The notes under the pieces were generated by a model, which was not told the origin of the DNA, searched no databases, and was given only the letters and a program-made list of their open reading frames with translations. The position numbers and the translations under genes were made by a program. Shown piece after piece: positions 1 through 10,700 of a DNA stretch of 64,000 nucleotides. The DNA comes from Lunularia cruciata. Taxonomy: Eukaryota > Streptophyta > Marchantiopsida > Lunulariales > Lunulariaceae. The stretch spans positions 2,981,001 to 3,045,000 of the forward strand of contig OX419755.1 in the NCBI GenBank assembly GCA_948567375.1, read 5' to 3'. Numbering within the stretch: the first letter of the stretch is position 1; every line of letters begins with the position of its first letter.

Positions 1-540
1 AAATTCCTATTGATAGAAAGGATGTGCAAAAGACCGCTTTTTGTACAAAGAATGGGCATTTTGAGTGGAGAGTTCTACCTTTTGGACTCATTAATGCTCC
101 AGCAGTCTTCATGGATCAGATGCATTGGGTGTTGGATGGACTATTGATCGGTCCACGGTGGTGTTCTTGGATGATATCTTAATCTATAGCAAGATAGAGG
201 TAGAACACGTGAATCATATGTGGGAAGTCCTAAGACGACTACAACAATGGAAATTTTACTGCAAGAAGTCAAAGTGTGCCTTTTTAAAAGGAGGTTACCT
301 TCTTGGGGCATAAGATCTCATCAGAGGGGATCAAGATGGAAGAAGAGAAGATCAAGGCCATTACTGATTGGCCTACCCCCAAGGGTGCTACAGAAGTAGG
401 GGCATTCAATGGATTGGCTAGCTGTTATTGATGGTTCATCCACTATTATGCTCATGTGGCTGCACCATTGACGGACCTCTTGGGAAAGAACTCAATCTTC
501 TAGTAGACCACCAAGCATGAAGAAGCATTCCAAAAGTTAA
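1..540 (+). pseudogene. A1 reverse transcriptase, C-terminal half (decayed)
   Basis: Bases 1-150 read as the RT palm with the LPFGLINAPAVF block. After a frameshift near 150 the catalytic strand appears as VVFLDDILIYSK, with FLDD at the YxDD position usual for Ty3/Gypsy. The thumb and connection follow (KKSKCAF, then the ITDWPTP region near 358-380). It would copy element RNA into cDNA in cytoplasmic particles. The frameshift inside the palm and stops near 430 and 500 make it inactive. The N-terminal half is outside the window. Confidence 0.88.
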
Positions 541-1102
541 AGCATATGGTGTCTTCAAGACCCATTCTTCAACCATATGATCCTCAACTACCTTGTGTGG
601 TTGATTTTGATGCTTTTAACTTTGCAATTAGAGCTTTGTTGCAACAAGAATTCCCAGATGGACTACATCCTATTGCCTTTATGTCTCACCAACTAAATAT
701 AGCTAAAAGAAATTACTCTGCTTGAGATTGAGAACAACTTGCAATGGTATATGCCACCAAGGTATGAAGACATTATCTCTTGGGGAAACAAGTGATCATG
801 CAAATTGATCACAAGCCATTGTTGCAGACCCTACACTTGGAGCACATGAAGAGTCAACATCATCGATAGGAAGAGAAACTCCAATTGTTTGACATCAAAG
901 TTGAGTACAAACCAAGTTGGTTCCACTTTGTCCCTGATGCTCTATCACAACGACCTGATTTGAAGGCTCTTCCTCTCATCACGGTGGCAATTACGATGGT
1001 GTCAATTGACCCCAAGGTCCATAACGAGTTTTGCTCAGCTCTACAACAAGATCCCTTCTTCCAAATGGTACATGGTTGTCTAACAGCATGCGACAAGGAG
1101 TA
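541..1102 (+). pseudogene. A1 RNase H domain (decayed)
   Basis: The segment carries typical Gypsy RNase H blocks: a DFDAFNFAIRALLQQE-like first strand, QIDHKPLL near 800-825, and the closing FVPDALSQRP block near 930-960. The last part is open at 885-1103. The domain removes RNA from the RNA/DNA hybrid during reverse transcription. In-frame stops occur near 725-730, 760 and 868, and the stop at 1101-1103 separates it from integrase, which was originally in the same polyprotein. Confidence 0.85.
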
Positions 1103-1189
1103 AAACACCTTCTCCTTCAAGGAAGGCCTTCTATTCCATACGACCAAATCTATGTTCTAGCCAAAGGTGATCTTTGACTTATGCGCCTT

Positions 1190-2017
1190 CAAGAAGCCCA
1201 TGATTTACCAATAGCTGGTCACATGGGAGTGGACAAGACCTTGGGCACCTGCCAATACCAATGATGGTGGCCCAACATGACACAAGATGTTTAGGACTTT
1301 GTATGATTGTGTGAGAGTTATCAATGTAACAAGGCCAGTAACCAAAAGCTGAGTGGACTCCTTCAGCCACTTCCCATTCCAAATACTCATTGGGAACATG
1401 TGAGCTTAGATCTCATCACCTCCTTACGCAAGACACAACAAGGTCACACAACAATTGTGTTGTATGTGGATAAGCTTAGTAAGCAAATCCATTTGACACC
1501 AATGGTTGATACTATGGATGCTCCAACCTTGGTGCAACTCTACTTTGATAATGTCTTCAAACATCATGGGATGCCACGTGTACTCATCTCCGATCGTGAT
1601 CCTTGCTTCACCGGAAAGTTTTGGCAAGCACTCTTCCAACTACTTGGCACCAAGCTTGCTTTGTCCACAGCCTATCATCCTCAAACTGATGGACAAACTG
1701 AATGTGAAAATTGCACCTTGGAAGATATGCTTTGTGCCTTTGTTAACATTCACCATACCAATTGGGATCAATGTCTTGCAGCTGCGGAGTTTGCACACAA
1801 TAATTCTAAACAGGCAAGCACCGGATTCTCTCCTTTCTTTCTCAATTTTGGCCAAGATCCACTTGTCCCAGATTCTCTTCTTGCTCCTCCTCCGTCTCAA
1901 GTCCCCCATACTTCAACCTTCTTGACCACCATCTCCGAATCTCTCCAACAAGTCAAATCTCACCTCCTTGTTACTCAGAATTGTCAAAAAACAATATGCG
2001 GACCATCATTGTTGTGA
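1190..2017 (+). pseudogene. A1 integrase: HHCC zinc domain and DDE core
   Basis: An HHCC zinc-binding region (HDLPIAGHMG, then CESYQC) precedes a retroviral-type integrase core. The three acidic residues are visible: D in SLDLITS, D in ISDRDPCFTGKFW and E in HPQTDGQTECEN. The open stretch 1307-2017 covers the core and is the best preserved part of A1. Integrase inserts the cDNA into host chromatin. Stops near 1290-1305 cut the zinc domain, and a frameshift near 1970-2010 separates the core from the C-terminal domain. Confidence 0.92.
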
Positions 2018-2465
2018 TCTCACCTTTGAAGTTGGTGATAAAGTTATGTTATCCTCTAGTAATCTAACCCTCCCTCTTGATACCCAAGTTCATAAACTTT
2101 CCCATAATTGGATAGGACCTTTTGATGTTACCCAAATTGTCTCTCCTGTTGCTTATCGACTTGCATTGCCTTATCATATGTGCATCTATCATGTCTTTCA
2201 TGTTTCCAAGTTGAAACCCTTTGTTCCTAACCCCTCTTCTTTCTCCTCTTGAGTCCAACCTCCTCCTCTCCTTATCCCTATCATCAGGAGTATGCAGTTC
2301 ATTGTATCCTTGCACATCGCCACATCCAATGAGGACGTTGCCACCATACGGAGTACAAGGTACTTTGGAAAGGGTACCCTCTTCATGATGCCATATGGGA
2401 ACCTCTTTCTCACCTCCAAAATGCACAAATGGCCATCCAGGAGTTTGAAGCTTCAATGGCAATGA
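1968..2465 (+). pseudogene. A1 integrase C-terminus and chromodomain
   Basis: 1968-2252 reads as the SH3-like integrase tail: a GDKVMLSSSNL strand, WIGPFDV, and the HVFHVSKLKPF block that normally ends Gypsy integrase. In another frame from about 2288, a chromodomain is visible: a hydrophobic start, then EYKVLWKGYPLHDAIWEP and a final helix (QMAIQEFEASM). The aromatic cage is partly kept (Y, W, W). In chromoviruses this domain targets insertion to heterochromatin. A stop at about 2324 (CAATGA context) interrupts it. Confidence 0.85.
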
Positions 2466-2480
2466 GGACGTCACCAACTA

Positions 2481-2494
2481 GCGGTGGGGGAATA
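2481..2494 (+). other. Polypurine tract of A1
   Basis: The run GCGGTGGGGGAATA lies directly before the TG start of the 3' LTR, the expected place for the plus-strand primer. The A2 copy has the equivalent tract on the minus strand at 48163-48176. Confidence 0.7.
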
Positions 2495-2581
2495 TGTAAC
2501 AATATGGAGTTTAGCGACATAGTTAGTAAGGCTAACAAAGTAGAGAATAAGCCAAATTAGCCTAAAATATTCCAAAAGCAT

Positions 2582-2779
2582 CTAAGAAGCTTCTTAGGAA
2601 GCTTCTTGACTAGTTAACTTGCACTCCAAGTAGGTAGCTTCTAGAAGCTTCTAACTAGTTTAGCTTGCACACCAAGTAGGCGGCTTCTAGAAGGAAGCTT
2701 CTTGAGAAGCTTCCTAGTTAAATTGGCTTGCACTCTAAGAAAGCGGCTCAAGGAAGCTTCTTGAGAAGCTTCTCAAGGG
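2582..2779 (+). promoter_or_regulatory. Heat-shock-element-like GAA/TTC array in the A1 LTR
   Basis: This U3 stretch contains repeated GAAGCTTC and TTCTAGAAGCTTC blocks. TTC-nn-GAA-nn-TTC, the consensus heat-shock element bound by HSF trimers, occurs perfectly near 2638-2652, and further GAAnnTTC pairs lie at about 2586-2612, 2682-2718 and 2748-2772. It ends about 15-20 bp before the TATA box. The same array recurs in the other two family LTRs. Binding by heat-shock factors is inference; the blocks could also be palindromes kept for another reason. Confidence 0.6.
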
Positions 2780-2793
2780 CCTTGTATGCTACC

Positions 2794-2801
2794 TATAAAT
2801 A
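2794..2801 (+). promoter_or_regulatory. TATA box of the A1 LTR
   Basis: TATAAATA lies at the end of U3 just after the GAA/TTC array. The other family LTRs have TATTTATA at about 15803 and TATTTAAA at about 47843 (reading leftward on the minus strand) in the same relative place. Confidence 0.65.
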
Positions 2802-2905
2802 CCAAAGCCAAATTTCATGCTAGTCATTTGGAGTTTTTCCTCATTCAAGTGTCCCAATGTGAGTTTTTATTGTCCTATTTCTCTCCTTGGATTTGGTCTT
2901 TTACA

Positions 2906-3481
2906 TCCATACACTAAACCTTCCTGAAACTCCTTTTTGAGTAAGATAGACTCTTCCTTACCCATTGCTCTTTCAAGTAGACCATCTACTCCTTGGTGAA
3001 AAAGAATATCCTCCACCATTGTGTACGGTCTAGATCTCGGTGGAAGGGCCTTCCTCTTTCTAGCATGCATCCCTTTTGGATAGTTACCTCTTCTCACAAA
3101 ATCCACTATCTCCTTGTACTCTATTGGAATCTCTTGAGTGATTGAGATTGTCATGAGCTTCTCATCCGAGAAGGACTCATCCATTGGCTCATTTCCATCA
3201 TGATCATAGGCCCAAGATAACAAATCTACATTTGCATATTTCTTCCTTGGCCTATCTTCTTCAATGGTGTGGTCATACTCAAACAAGAGTATCATCCACC
3301 TTGCTAGTCTCTCTTCCACATTAGACTTGTTAAAGATGTACTTCAAAGCCTTGTGATCTATGAAAATGGATGATCATGCCTATCTTGGTCTAATTGACTA
3401 AAATTGCATCTTATAGCTACATTAGAAGCATGAGTGTAGAGGATGAAAGGCTTACTCAATCAAGTTTAGCAAGAATTAGAG
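2906..3481 (-). pseudogene. C1 RNase H to integrase linker (decayed)
   Basis: An open stretch down to about 2867 contains the end of RNase H (FNKSNVEERLARWMILLFEY, then the D-L-L-S block) and the linker that leads into the HHCC zinc domain (RPYTMVEDILFHQGVDGLL). It stops at the border with A1. The first part of RNase H between 3347 and 3481 is scrambled by stops. This domain would degrade element RNA after copying. Confidence 0.82.
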
Positions 3482-4530
3482 CTACAACAAGGGATTGGAA
3501 GCCTCCTTGTCCTCTAAAATCACCATGTATTCTACATCCTTCTTCATGGTTAGTGCATAAGCCTTGTTGGAAAATGAGAATATGAACCTCCTATAGTACC
3601 CAACTATCTCCAAGAATTGGTATAACTTTGTCAAGCTTGAAAGGAATGGAAGGTTTGAGATTTTCCTCACCTTCTTGGGATCAATTGCTATTCCATCCTT
3701 GGAGATGATGTGCCCCAAAAGTAGACCTTCTTCACATCCAAAAATGCACTCCTCTAGGTTGAGTGATGCATTTGCCTCATCCAAGGGTTGCAAGTCCTTG
3801 ATTAGATGCTCAAAGTGCTCCTCCTTACTCCCATAGACACAAAAGTCATCAATGAAGTCTCAAAAATTTCCCAATGAAAGGTTCAAATACCTTGTTCATG
3901 AAATGTTGGAATGTGGCTGGAGCATTGCAAAGCTCAAAAGGCATGACCTTGAAAGCGTAAGTTTCCCAAGGTGTGGTGAATGTGGTGAGTTGTTGATGCT
4001 TTGGTGTAATCTTGATTTGGTTATACCCACTATAACCATCTCCAAAACTATACCTCTCATGACCTACAACCTCATCTAAGATCTCATCAATGAATGGAAA
4101 AGGGTAATAGTCCTTCTTAGTAACAACATTGAGCTTCTTGTAATCTACATATACCCAAAGCTTGGCATTCTTTATCTTCATAATCACAATGGGGGACACC
4201 CATTCTATCATTTTTCCACCTCAAAGATAAATGCAGCCTCCTTGAGCTTATCAATCTCCTCCTTCACTACCAAAAGACATTGGTGTGTTAATGTGACATT
4301 GCTTTTGGCGAACTGGTCTTGCATGTGACTCCACCTCAATATTGTGCTCCTCCAAGGTGACTTCTTTTAGATCCTTGTAATTGAAAGCAAATGCATGGAT
4401 GAACTTGCGGAAAATCTCCTCAAATCTCACCTTCTCCTCCTTGGTAACATTTGGACCATACTTGAGAGTAGATAACCTCATTTCTATCTCCACAAGTGTC
4501 AATGGTGATTGATCTAGATCCTTCAAAACC
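3482..4530 (-). pseudogene. C1 reverse transcriptase (decayed)
   Basis: Three open pieces give most of RT: 4526-4251 (pre-RT linker, LKEVTLEEHNIEVES), 4211-3849 (fingers and palm: EWVSPIV, VYVDYKKLN, YSFGDGYSGYNQI, VMPFELCNAPATFQ) and 3793-3482 (thumb: LLLGHIISKDGIAIDPKKV, VGYYRRFI). The YxDD strand falls at the frameshift near 3845 and is not readable as an intact motif. E replaces G in the MPFGL block. The protein is not functional as it stands. Confidence 0.88.
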
Positions 4531-4903
4531 TATGGCTTAGGTGCAAAATCCATAGCACACAAGGGATACAAATCTGAATCAGATTCAGATTTATCTTCCT
4601 TCATGGAAGTCTCCTCCTCTATGCTTGTGTCCACACCTGAAGCTCCCTCTTCTAAATTTGATCCCTAATAATCAGAAGATGGTGTATCTGAATGTAAAGT
4701 GTTGGTGGTGTTAGTGATTGGAACTATGACTTTATGGTTTGATGGCCCAATCCTCAAGTACCCTTTGTGCCATCAATCAGTTGTGCATGTTTATCTCAAC
4801 CATGACCTCCCAAGAAGCAAATCATAGCTTGAATCCTTCAAGACTTGGAAAGTCATGAGATTTTGAACTTCTATAACTGAAACTACCACCTTATCTATCA
4901 CCC
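4531..4903 (-). pseudogene. C1 protease to RT linker
   Basis: A stop-broken segment between protease and RT. Short readable pieces on the minus strand resemble the second half of a retropepsin (around 4750-4850, a GLPFVC-like region is not clear). I assign it to the polyprotein by position only. Confidence 0.45.
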
Positions 4904-5176
4904 CTATTGGTGAAACTTGTTGCTTTTTTTAGTGCTCACCACAAATGTTGAAGGTCTAGAGGTTATCATACCCAACTTCTTCATCAACATTTCTGACATG
5001 GCATTCACTATTGATCCTCCATCAACCAATGCATCCTTGATGTTGTGACCATTCACTCTCACATTAATCTTGGAGGCATATTTACAAGCCTCCCATGGTG
5101 CTAGTTTTGCATCCATTAACACCATTAATACTGGAGCTTTTTCCTTCTTTTTCCTCTTGCTCTTTGTAGAACTCAA
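4904..5176 (-). pseudogene. C1 aspartic protease
   Basis: The 90-codon open stretch contains ALVDGGSIVNAMSEMLMKKL, the retropepsin active-site strand in the DGGS form typical of Tat/Athila-like elements, preceded by a basic linker (KSKRKKKEK). The enzyme would act as a dimer and cut the gag-pol polyprotein. It is followed leftward by RT and preceded by gag. The active-site Asp is kept, but the flanking frames are broken. Confidence 0.82.
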
Positions 5177-5188
5177 ACCACCTCTAAG

Positions 5189-6523
5189 CTACTTTCTCAA
5201 GGTAGGGTTAAAATTGATGAATTGGTCTACTATGATGTTAGTCTTGTGACTACCAACATCCTCCAACACATTGTAGTTCCATTGTTGGTTGGAGATCAAG
5301 AAGTCCTCTATCCCCAACTTCCTTCTTGGAGTCTTTTTTGTTGATGGTGTTGAGGTGCAAGTGCTCCTAGTAGACATAGGAGTATCTTTGCTAGTAGTAA
5401 ATCCTTGAGAAGAGTGCACATCCTTTGCAAAATGAGATCTCTTCTTCTCTTGTGCCAAAGCTCCAAATTAAGACCCTTGGAGTTTGAGCATTTTCCCTTC
5501 TCATACTTGCTCTCAACCATATCTATAGATCCTATCCCCTTACCTTTGTTTGGATTAGGAGCCCCTTGGGTTTCACTACCTCTCTCTTTCCGTCTATTGG
5601 CTCCCTCATAATCCCTTCTTCCATGGTAAGTGGAATTTTGGCAATTCCTTTGGATATGGCTTCTTCCACCAAAACCAAAACAATTTCTATCATTTAAATT
5701 GTTGGCTGGTTGGCCTACTCTATATGGATATTTTCTATAACTCCTATGCCCTCTCTCTTTATTCTGATCCACCTCTCTCTTCTCCCATAGTTGCATCATA
5801 TTGATCTTGAGATCTGCAAGTTGTTCTGTGATGGTTTGAAGTTGATTTTTGGTGGAGGTGCAAGAATTGGAGCAACTACTACTTGTGGTGCAAACCTTGC
5901 CACCAAAGTATCAGAAGTTCCACCATACTTGTAACCTTGAGGAGGATGCAAAACCTCTTTCACCACCAAATCACTCTCATTCTTTTCCAAACTCTCCTCC
6001 ATACAAATTGCAATCTTGATAGCTTCAACCTTGCAAGAAGGTTTTGCACCTTAATTTTAATCTATGATCTCAATCCTCATAAAAAAAATTTGGTGAGCAT
6101 GGTCCCTATGCCATTCATAGTAGTCTCCATATCATCTCCACCCTTCCTCAACACTATGCAAAATCTGGATTTTAACTTCTCCGCTCTTTCTACATAGACT
6201 CTCACTTTCTCTCCAACTCCTTGTTTGAGGAAGGTAACCTCACTCATCAATCTCTCATAATGCTCATCTGGAAAAAAGGTTCTCAATGAGTGTTGAAGTC
6301 AAACATTCCTAAGACTTTTCTTGCCCATCTCTCTTCTCTCTTTTGGTAATCTGACTCATACTCAATCTGACTCAAATGTTGCATCCTCAAAGAAATCTGG
6401 TAATAATGAGGCCCACTCGTTCTTCCTCCTCTCATTGTTTCCTATGTAATATCTCTTGAAGTCTCTCACAAAGACCTCCACATATTCTCCATCCTTGCTA
6501 AAGAAAACCGGAAGTTTTCCCAT
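5189..6523 (-). pseudogene. C1 gag with one zinc knuckle (decayed)
   Basis: The start is best placed at 6523, where MGKLPVFFSKDGEYVEVFV opens a gag-like region, continued by 6286-6077 and 5799-5308. A knuckle lies at 5682-5641 with perfect CX2CX4HX4C spacing, but the second Cys is Phe (CFGFGGRSHIQRNC). The region after it is Ser/Thr/Lys-rich (5458-5189). Gag packages the element RNA. Frameshifts near 6300, 6070 and 5800 break it. Confidence 0.8.
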
Positions 6524-8035
6524 CTTAGCCCCTCATTATTTTTCTTTTCTCTCACTCTATAACTAATAGAGTATGTATATGATTAACACCATTTGAGAGT
6601 AATCCACCCTAGGGAACACAAAAGGTTCAAGTTTCTCTAAGATTTCTATAGCAACATCTAATCCTAAAGTACATATTAGTCAAACCCTCATGGATAGTTT
6701 ATCCATAAGTTGAAAGTTTATCTCCATCATTAATCTTGAGAACTAGCTGATGAAGGTGATAGTATTTTTGTAGCTGTACTAAGACTCTCTCCAAGATCCT
6801 TCACCAAAGTCTCCAAAAGTACTTTTACTCTACTACATTCATGTCTTTTTGGAAGTCCTCCCACTCCATAAACCTCACACAACTCCTTGGTCTTAGATCT
6901 TCTCCTTCCCAATCTTGGTGAAAAAGGTCCAACATGCAAACCCAAGTCAAGTAAGACTCTCCTTTCCATCAAGCTCTTGCTCTTAAAGGTCAATGGACAT
7001 GAACTTGCTTTATTTCCCTTCTCTCTACATAAAAATCATTTAGACATACTCTTTCATCCAAGTGGTGTAGGTTTTTGGATCCTCTCAACACTCTCTTCAA
7101 ATTCTATTCTAAACTCTCTTTTCCTCAAATCCACATATAGAATCACCTCAAACCCTTGGGGAACCTTTCATAACCTTAATTTCCACTCTTGGTGATCCTC
7201 CATGTTCCCAAGATGAGTCTAAACATTCAAACATACTATTTGTTGCTCTCACACTCCTTGTGCATGAGATCTCAACTCTGCAAAATTGACCCTTCCTCAC
7301 AATGTCACTCAAATCTCTCAACTGGTATGTCACAGTCCTTTGAAATTTTACACACTTGATCAAAATTTCAGTGCTTTCTTCTCTACAAAAATTTCAGATC
7401 TTTTCATTGAGCCATTTGGCCTAGGCACCTTTCTATTCAGCACATATATTTCAGATTTAGTTTGAAAACCACCCCCTCACTTTTAAAACTCATAACTCTC
7501 TACACAAGAATGATCTCTCTCTAAATTCTGTGGAAAAAGGTAGTATACAATGCAATCAATTTTTTTGAAATGTTTCAAAACAATCCATTGAAAAATGAAG
7601 AAATGGAAGACACTACAAAATTTCTAAAGAGTAGTTTACCCTATCAAATTCCAAAAATTCTAGCTTAGTGTGCATAGTAGCTCCCACAATAATTTTAAGT
7701 GTGTTAACTGAAGGAAAACCCAAGCTCTCATGTGTAGAAATTTCAAGTCTAGAGCTTAAACTTGAGATTTTGCCCAAAATCACCGTAATCTCCAAAATCT
7801 GCAATCTACCTCACACAACCTCTCCAAATCCTCTCATGTGTATAGAATCACCTCAAAGACATCAGACTGAACTACAGGGTATACACATTGATCTTGGTTC
7901 TCTAACATAATTTAAGCCCTCTACTCTCCTAATGTTCTCTCCAAGTGAGCTCTCATGGCCTCTTTTTGCCTAATGTAGAATTGAACGCGGAACAATATCT
8001 TACTTTTAGAGAGGTCTCGATAACGGGATCAAAAA
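6524..8035 (-). other. C1 leader between LTR and gag
   Basis: About 1.5 kb without convincing coding on either strand; the open frames here are short and have no recognisable domain. It lies between the 5' LTR and gag and probably holds the primer site and packaging signals. I could not identify a clear tRNA primer site at its right end. Confidence 0.5.
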
Positions 8036-8719
8036 TGTGAGCTGGCCTATCTCTCACTCGAGATGAATCTTTGATGGCTATTATGGTAATACACCATGGA
8101 CTAAGAAGGCAAAGAACCCCAACTCCATCATACTCCTCTAAGGCTAACACTCCAAGACTCAACACATTGCTCACTAGAGAACTCGTTGAGATAGAGATAG
8201 TTGCAAATGAAAGGATGATGAGTACTTCATCCCCCCTTGTTTATATACTTTTGAAATAGTAACATACTAAAGTTACTATTTATCATATTGACTCAAGTTA
8301 CTAGGCTAAAAGTCAAGTAAAGTCAAAAAGTATAAAGGAATATCCATCCACATGGGCATATTCCACTAAACATGTGATCTTATCTTGACCCAAGCACTAA
8401 GTCAAGGATTCCTTCACATAGGCTATCCTTGGACTATAGAAGAATCCAAAACAAAAAGACTTGCAAGCCCAGGAGTTCTCAACTCTTTCTTAAAAGCCAA
8501 ACACCTAGGAATAATACAAAGTTAACACACTAGAATCCAAAATAGTAGTACTCATCTTTTCCACTTCCTCTAAAGTAAAATCTACTCTATCTTTGCTATG
8601 ACTAACTTTAGCTAATCATGACTAATGTAGAATTATCTTTTATTTCTATATAAATAATATCTCTCAAGTTCTTGTAATACCAAGCTAAATATCACACACA
8701 TGCACAAATGGGTGTTACA
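8036..8719 (-). repeat. 5' LTR of C1 (684 bp)
   Basis: It runs TGTGAGC...GTGTTACA on the + strand. The copy at 30651-31334 has exactly the same length and aligns from end to end, which fixes the boundaries. Only about the last 110 bp occur at 47497-47608. On the minus strand it begins TGTAACACCC. The right neighbour from 8720 is element D pol, so C lies within D. Confidence 0.85.
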
Positions 8720-8779
8720 AACCACATCTATTGGTAAGACAAATAGATGTTTCATGGATTTAATAGTTGAAGTCTAGAG

Positions 8780-9760
8780 TGCCCAACTCAATAGACAAAT
8801 TCTTGACAAATTGAAAGATGTGGTCAATGAGTTCCAAGATGTCTTTTTGGATGAATTACCCATAGGTTTACCACCAAAAAGGAGAATAGATCATAAAATT
8901 GAGATACATCTTAGGAAGACACCTCCTTGTAAGCCTCCATATTAACTATCAACTTATGAGTTGGAGGAGTGTAAGGCTCAAATCAAAGATATGTTGCAGA
9001 AGGGGTTTATCCAACCTAATGTATCACCATATGGGGCTCTTGTATTGTTTGTGAAAAAGAAGGTTGGAACAATATGCATGTGCATTGACTACCAGGGACT
9101 AAATCAACATGCATGTGAAGAATATGCATGTGAAGAAAAAAATATACATTACCTTGCATGGATGACTTTTTTATCAACTCAATGGGGCAAGGCACTTCAC
9201 CAAACTTGATTTGTGGAGCAATTACAACCAAATCAAGATTGCAGAAGAAGACATACACAAAATAGTCTTTCAAACAAGGTATGGTCACTTTGAGTACTTT
9301 GTGATGCCATTTGGCCTCACCAATGCTCCAGCCACTTTCATGAGTTTGATGAATGATATATTTTGTCCGTACTTGGATAAATTTGTTATCATTTTTCTTG
9401 ATGACATCTTAGTCTACAATAGGATACTGACAGAGCACAAGCAACATCTATGAGAAGTCCTCCAGATTTTACAACAGAATCAATTGTATGCCAAAATCTC
9501 AAAGTGCAACTTTGGCAAATTTGAAGTATACTACTTAGGGCATAAAGTAAGTGCAAATAGTATCTAAGGCTTAATAGATAAAGTAGAAGTCATTAAAAAA
9601 TGGAGTGCTCTAGAAGATCAGACTCAACTCAAGAGTTTCTTGGAATTGACGGGGCTTTATCGTCAATTTGTCAAGGACTTCTCTAAGATTGCACAATCTC
9701 TAACAACTCTATTGGGTATGAAGAAGAAATAGATATGGAGAACTACACAAGAATTGGCCT
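8780..9760 (+). pseudogene. D reverse transcriptase (decayed)
   Basis: The order is a pre-RT segment (FQDVFLDELPIGLPPKR), the fingers (8961-9209: LEECKAQIKDML, VSPYGALVLFVKKK, CIDYQGLN), the palm (9211-9453: [27 protein letters not shown], then [10 protein letters not shown] at the catalytic strand) and a thumb with [13 protein letters not shown] blocks near 9540. A stop at about 9451 and a TAA near 9566 interrupt it. A small repeated stretch (HACEEYACEEK near 9105-9140) looks like a local duplication. Confidence 0.88.
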
Positions 9761-9769
9761 TTTAGGAGT

Positions 9770-10200
9770 TGAAAGATGTATTACTACATGCACTAATCTT
9801 GAAATGGTATGATCTAAAACATCCAATCAAGATGGCACATATGCATCAAGTGTAGCAATAGGAGCAATCTTACAACAAGAATGGCAGGATGGATGGCATC
9901 CAATTATGTATTTCTCTTGTAAGTTGCTACCAAAAAAATTCAACTATCATACCCCCAAACAAGAAGAGTTGGCCATTATCCTTGCAACCAAGTACCAGAA
10001 GCACTATCTAGGTGAGAAGGTACTTTTGGTAGAGACAAACCATAAACCTCTAGTCTACCTCAAGACACAAAAAGATCTTTCTCGTTGAAAAATTTGATAG
10101 GCAAAGTGGAGACAACAATTCAACATGAAAATCAGATATGTGGAGGGCAAGAAGCAACTTGCAGATGTATTCATTCATTTGAATAATGATGGCAGACAAT
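9770..10200 (+). pseudogene. D RNase H (decayed)
   Basis: 9906-10088 is open and shows the core helix and strand blocks: KFNYHTPKQEELAII, KHYLGEKVLLVETNHKPLV. The end (YVEGKKQLADVF, corresponding to the usual DALS block) follows near 10135-10170. It joins integrase after a short linker. Confidence 0.82.
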
Positions 10201-10329
10201 TTGGTAGTGGAAATCAAGATAAACCCTAAATTTTGGTCCAAGATTCTTCCTGCAAGAAAAATTGATCCGTAGATTATAGGCGCTCAATCATCCAAAGGCA
10301 TCACCAGCATCCAAGGACTCACCTTCATG

Positions 10330-10700
10330 GCAAGTTGTGGATCCCAGATGATAAAAATTGAGAACCACCATCCTAGCGAAATGTCATGATTTTGCCATTG
10401 CAGGTCATGTTGGAATGGACAAGACCTTGGATGCAGTCAAATGCCATTACTATTGGCCCAAGTTGAGCAACAATGTGATGGAATATGTTTAGAGTTGCCT
10501 ACTTTGTCAACAAAATAAAGCTTCTAATCAAGCTCTCATGTGACTCCTCCAACCTCTTCCCACTCCTACACAATGTTGGGAACAGGTAAGCATGGATCTG
10601 GTTTTTGAATTGCCCAAGACCACCTCTAGGTTTGATTCCATCATAGTCTTTGTCAACCAACTCAAAAAAATGATTCATGTATGTTGTTGTACTTTTCTTT
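10330..10700 (+). pseudogene. D integrase, 5' part (zinc domain, first Asp)
   Basis: The HHCC domain reads across frames near 10385-10510 (CHDFAIAGHVGMDKTL, then CLLCQQNKA). The core begins near 10585 with SMDLVFELPKT, which holds the first catalytic Asp, and continues to about 10690 (FVNQLKKMIHV). After that the integrase sequence is lost until 12871. Confidence 0.8.

Larger units (their letters stand above)
1..2905 (+). mobile_element. Family A Ty3/Gypsy chromovirus copy A1 (3' part)
   Basis: The + strand reads in order as reverse transcriptase, RNase H, integrase, chromodomain, polypurine tract and 3' LTR, the layout of a plant chromovirus. The 5' LTR, gag and protease lie left of the window. 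The right end TTACA at 2905 abuts minus-strand element C, so A1 sits within C. A second copy of the family is at 47735-57342 (minus) and a solo LTR at 15701-16029, which define the LTR ends. Several frameshifts and stops show it cannot make an intact polyprotein. Confidence 0.9.
2495..2905 (+). repeat. 3' LTR of A1 (411 bp)
   Basis: It starts TGTAACAATATGG and ends GGTCTTTTACA, so the ends form a short inverted repeat with TG...CA. The same ends define LTRs at 47735-48162 (minus, 428 bp) and 15701-16029 (minus, 329 bp). It contains a TATA box at 2794-2801 and a dense array of AGCTTC/GAAGCT palindromes upstream of it. The length difference between copies comes mainly from the number of these palindromic blocks. 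Confidence 0.88.
2906..8719 (-). mobile_element. Ty3/Gypsy element C (copy C1), 5' two thirds
   Basis: On the minus strand, from right to left: LTR (8719-8036), a long leader (8035-6524), gag, protease, RT, RNase H. The rest (integrase, 3' LTR) is missing at the 2905/2906 border where A1 begins. RT blocks such as FGDGYSGYNQI and FTTPWETYAF and a DGGS protease motif place it with the non-chromodomain Tat/Athila-like branch. Family LTR copies at 30651-31334 and 47497-47608 fix the LTR ends. Confidence 0.85.
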
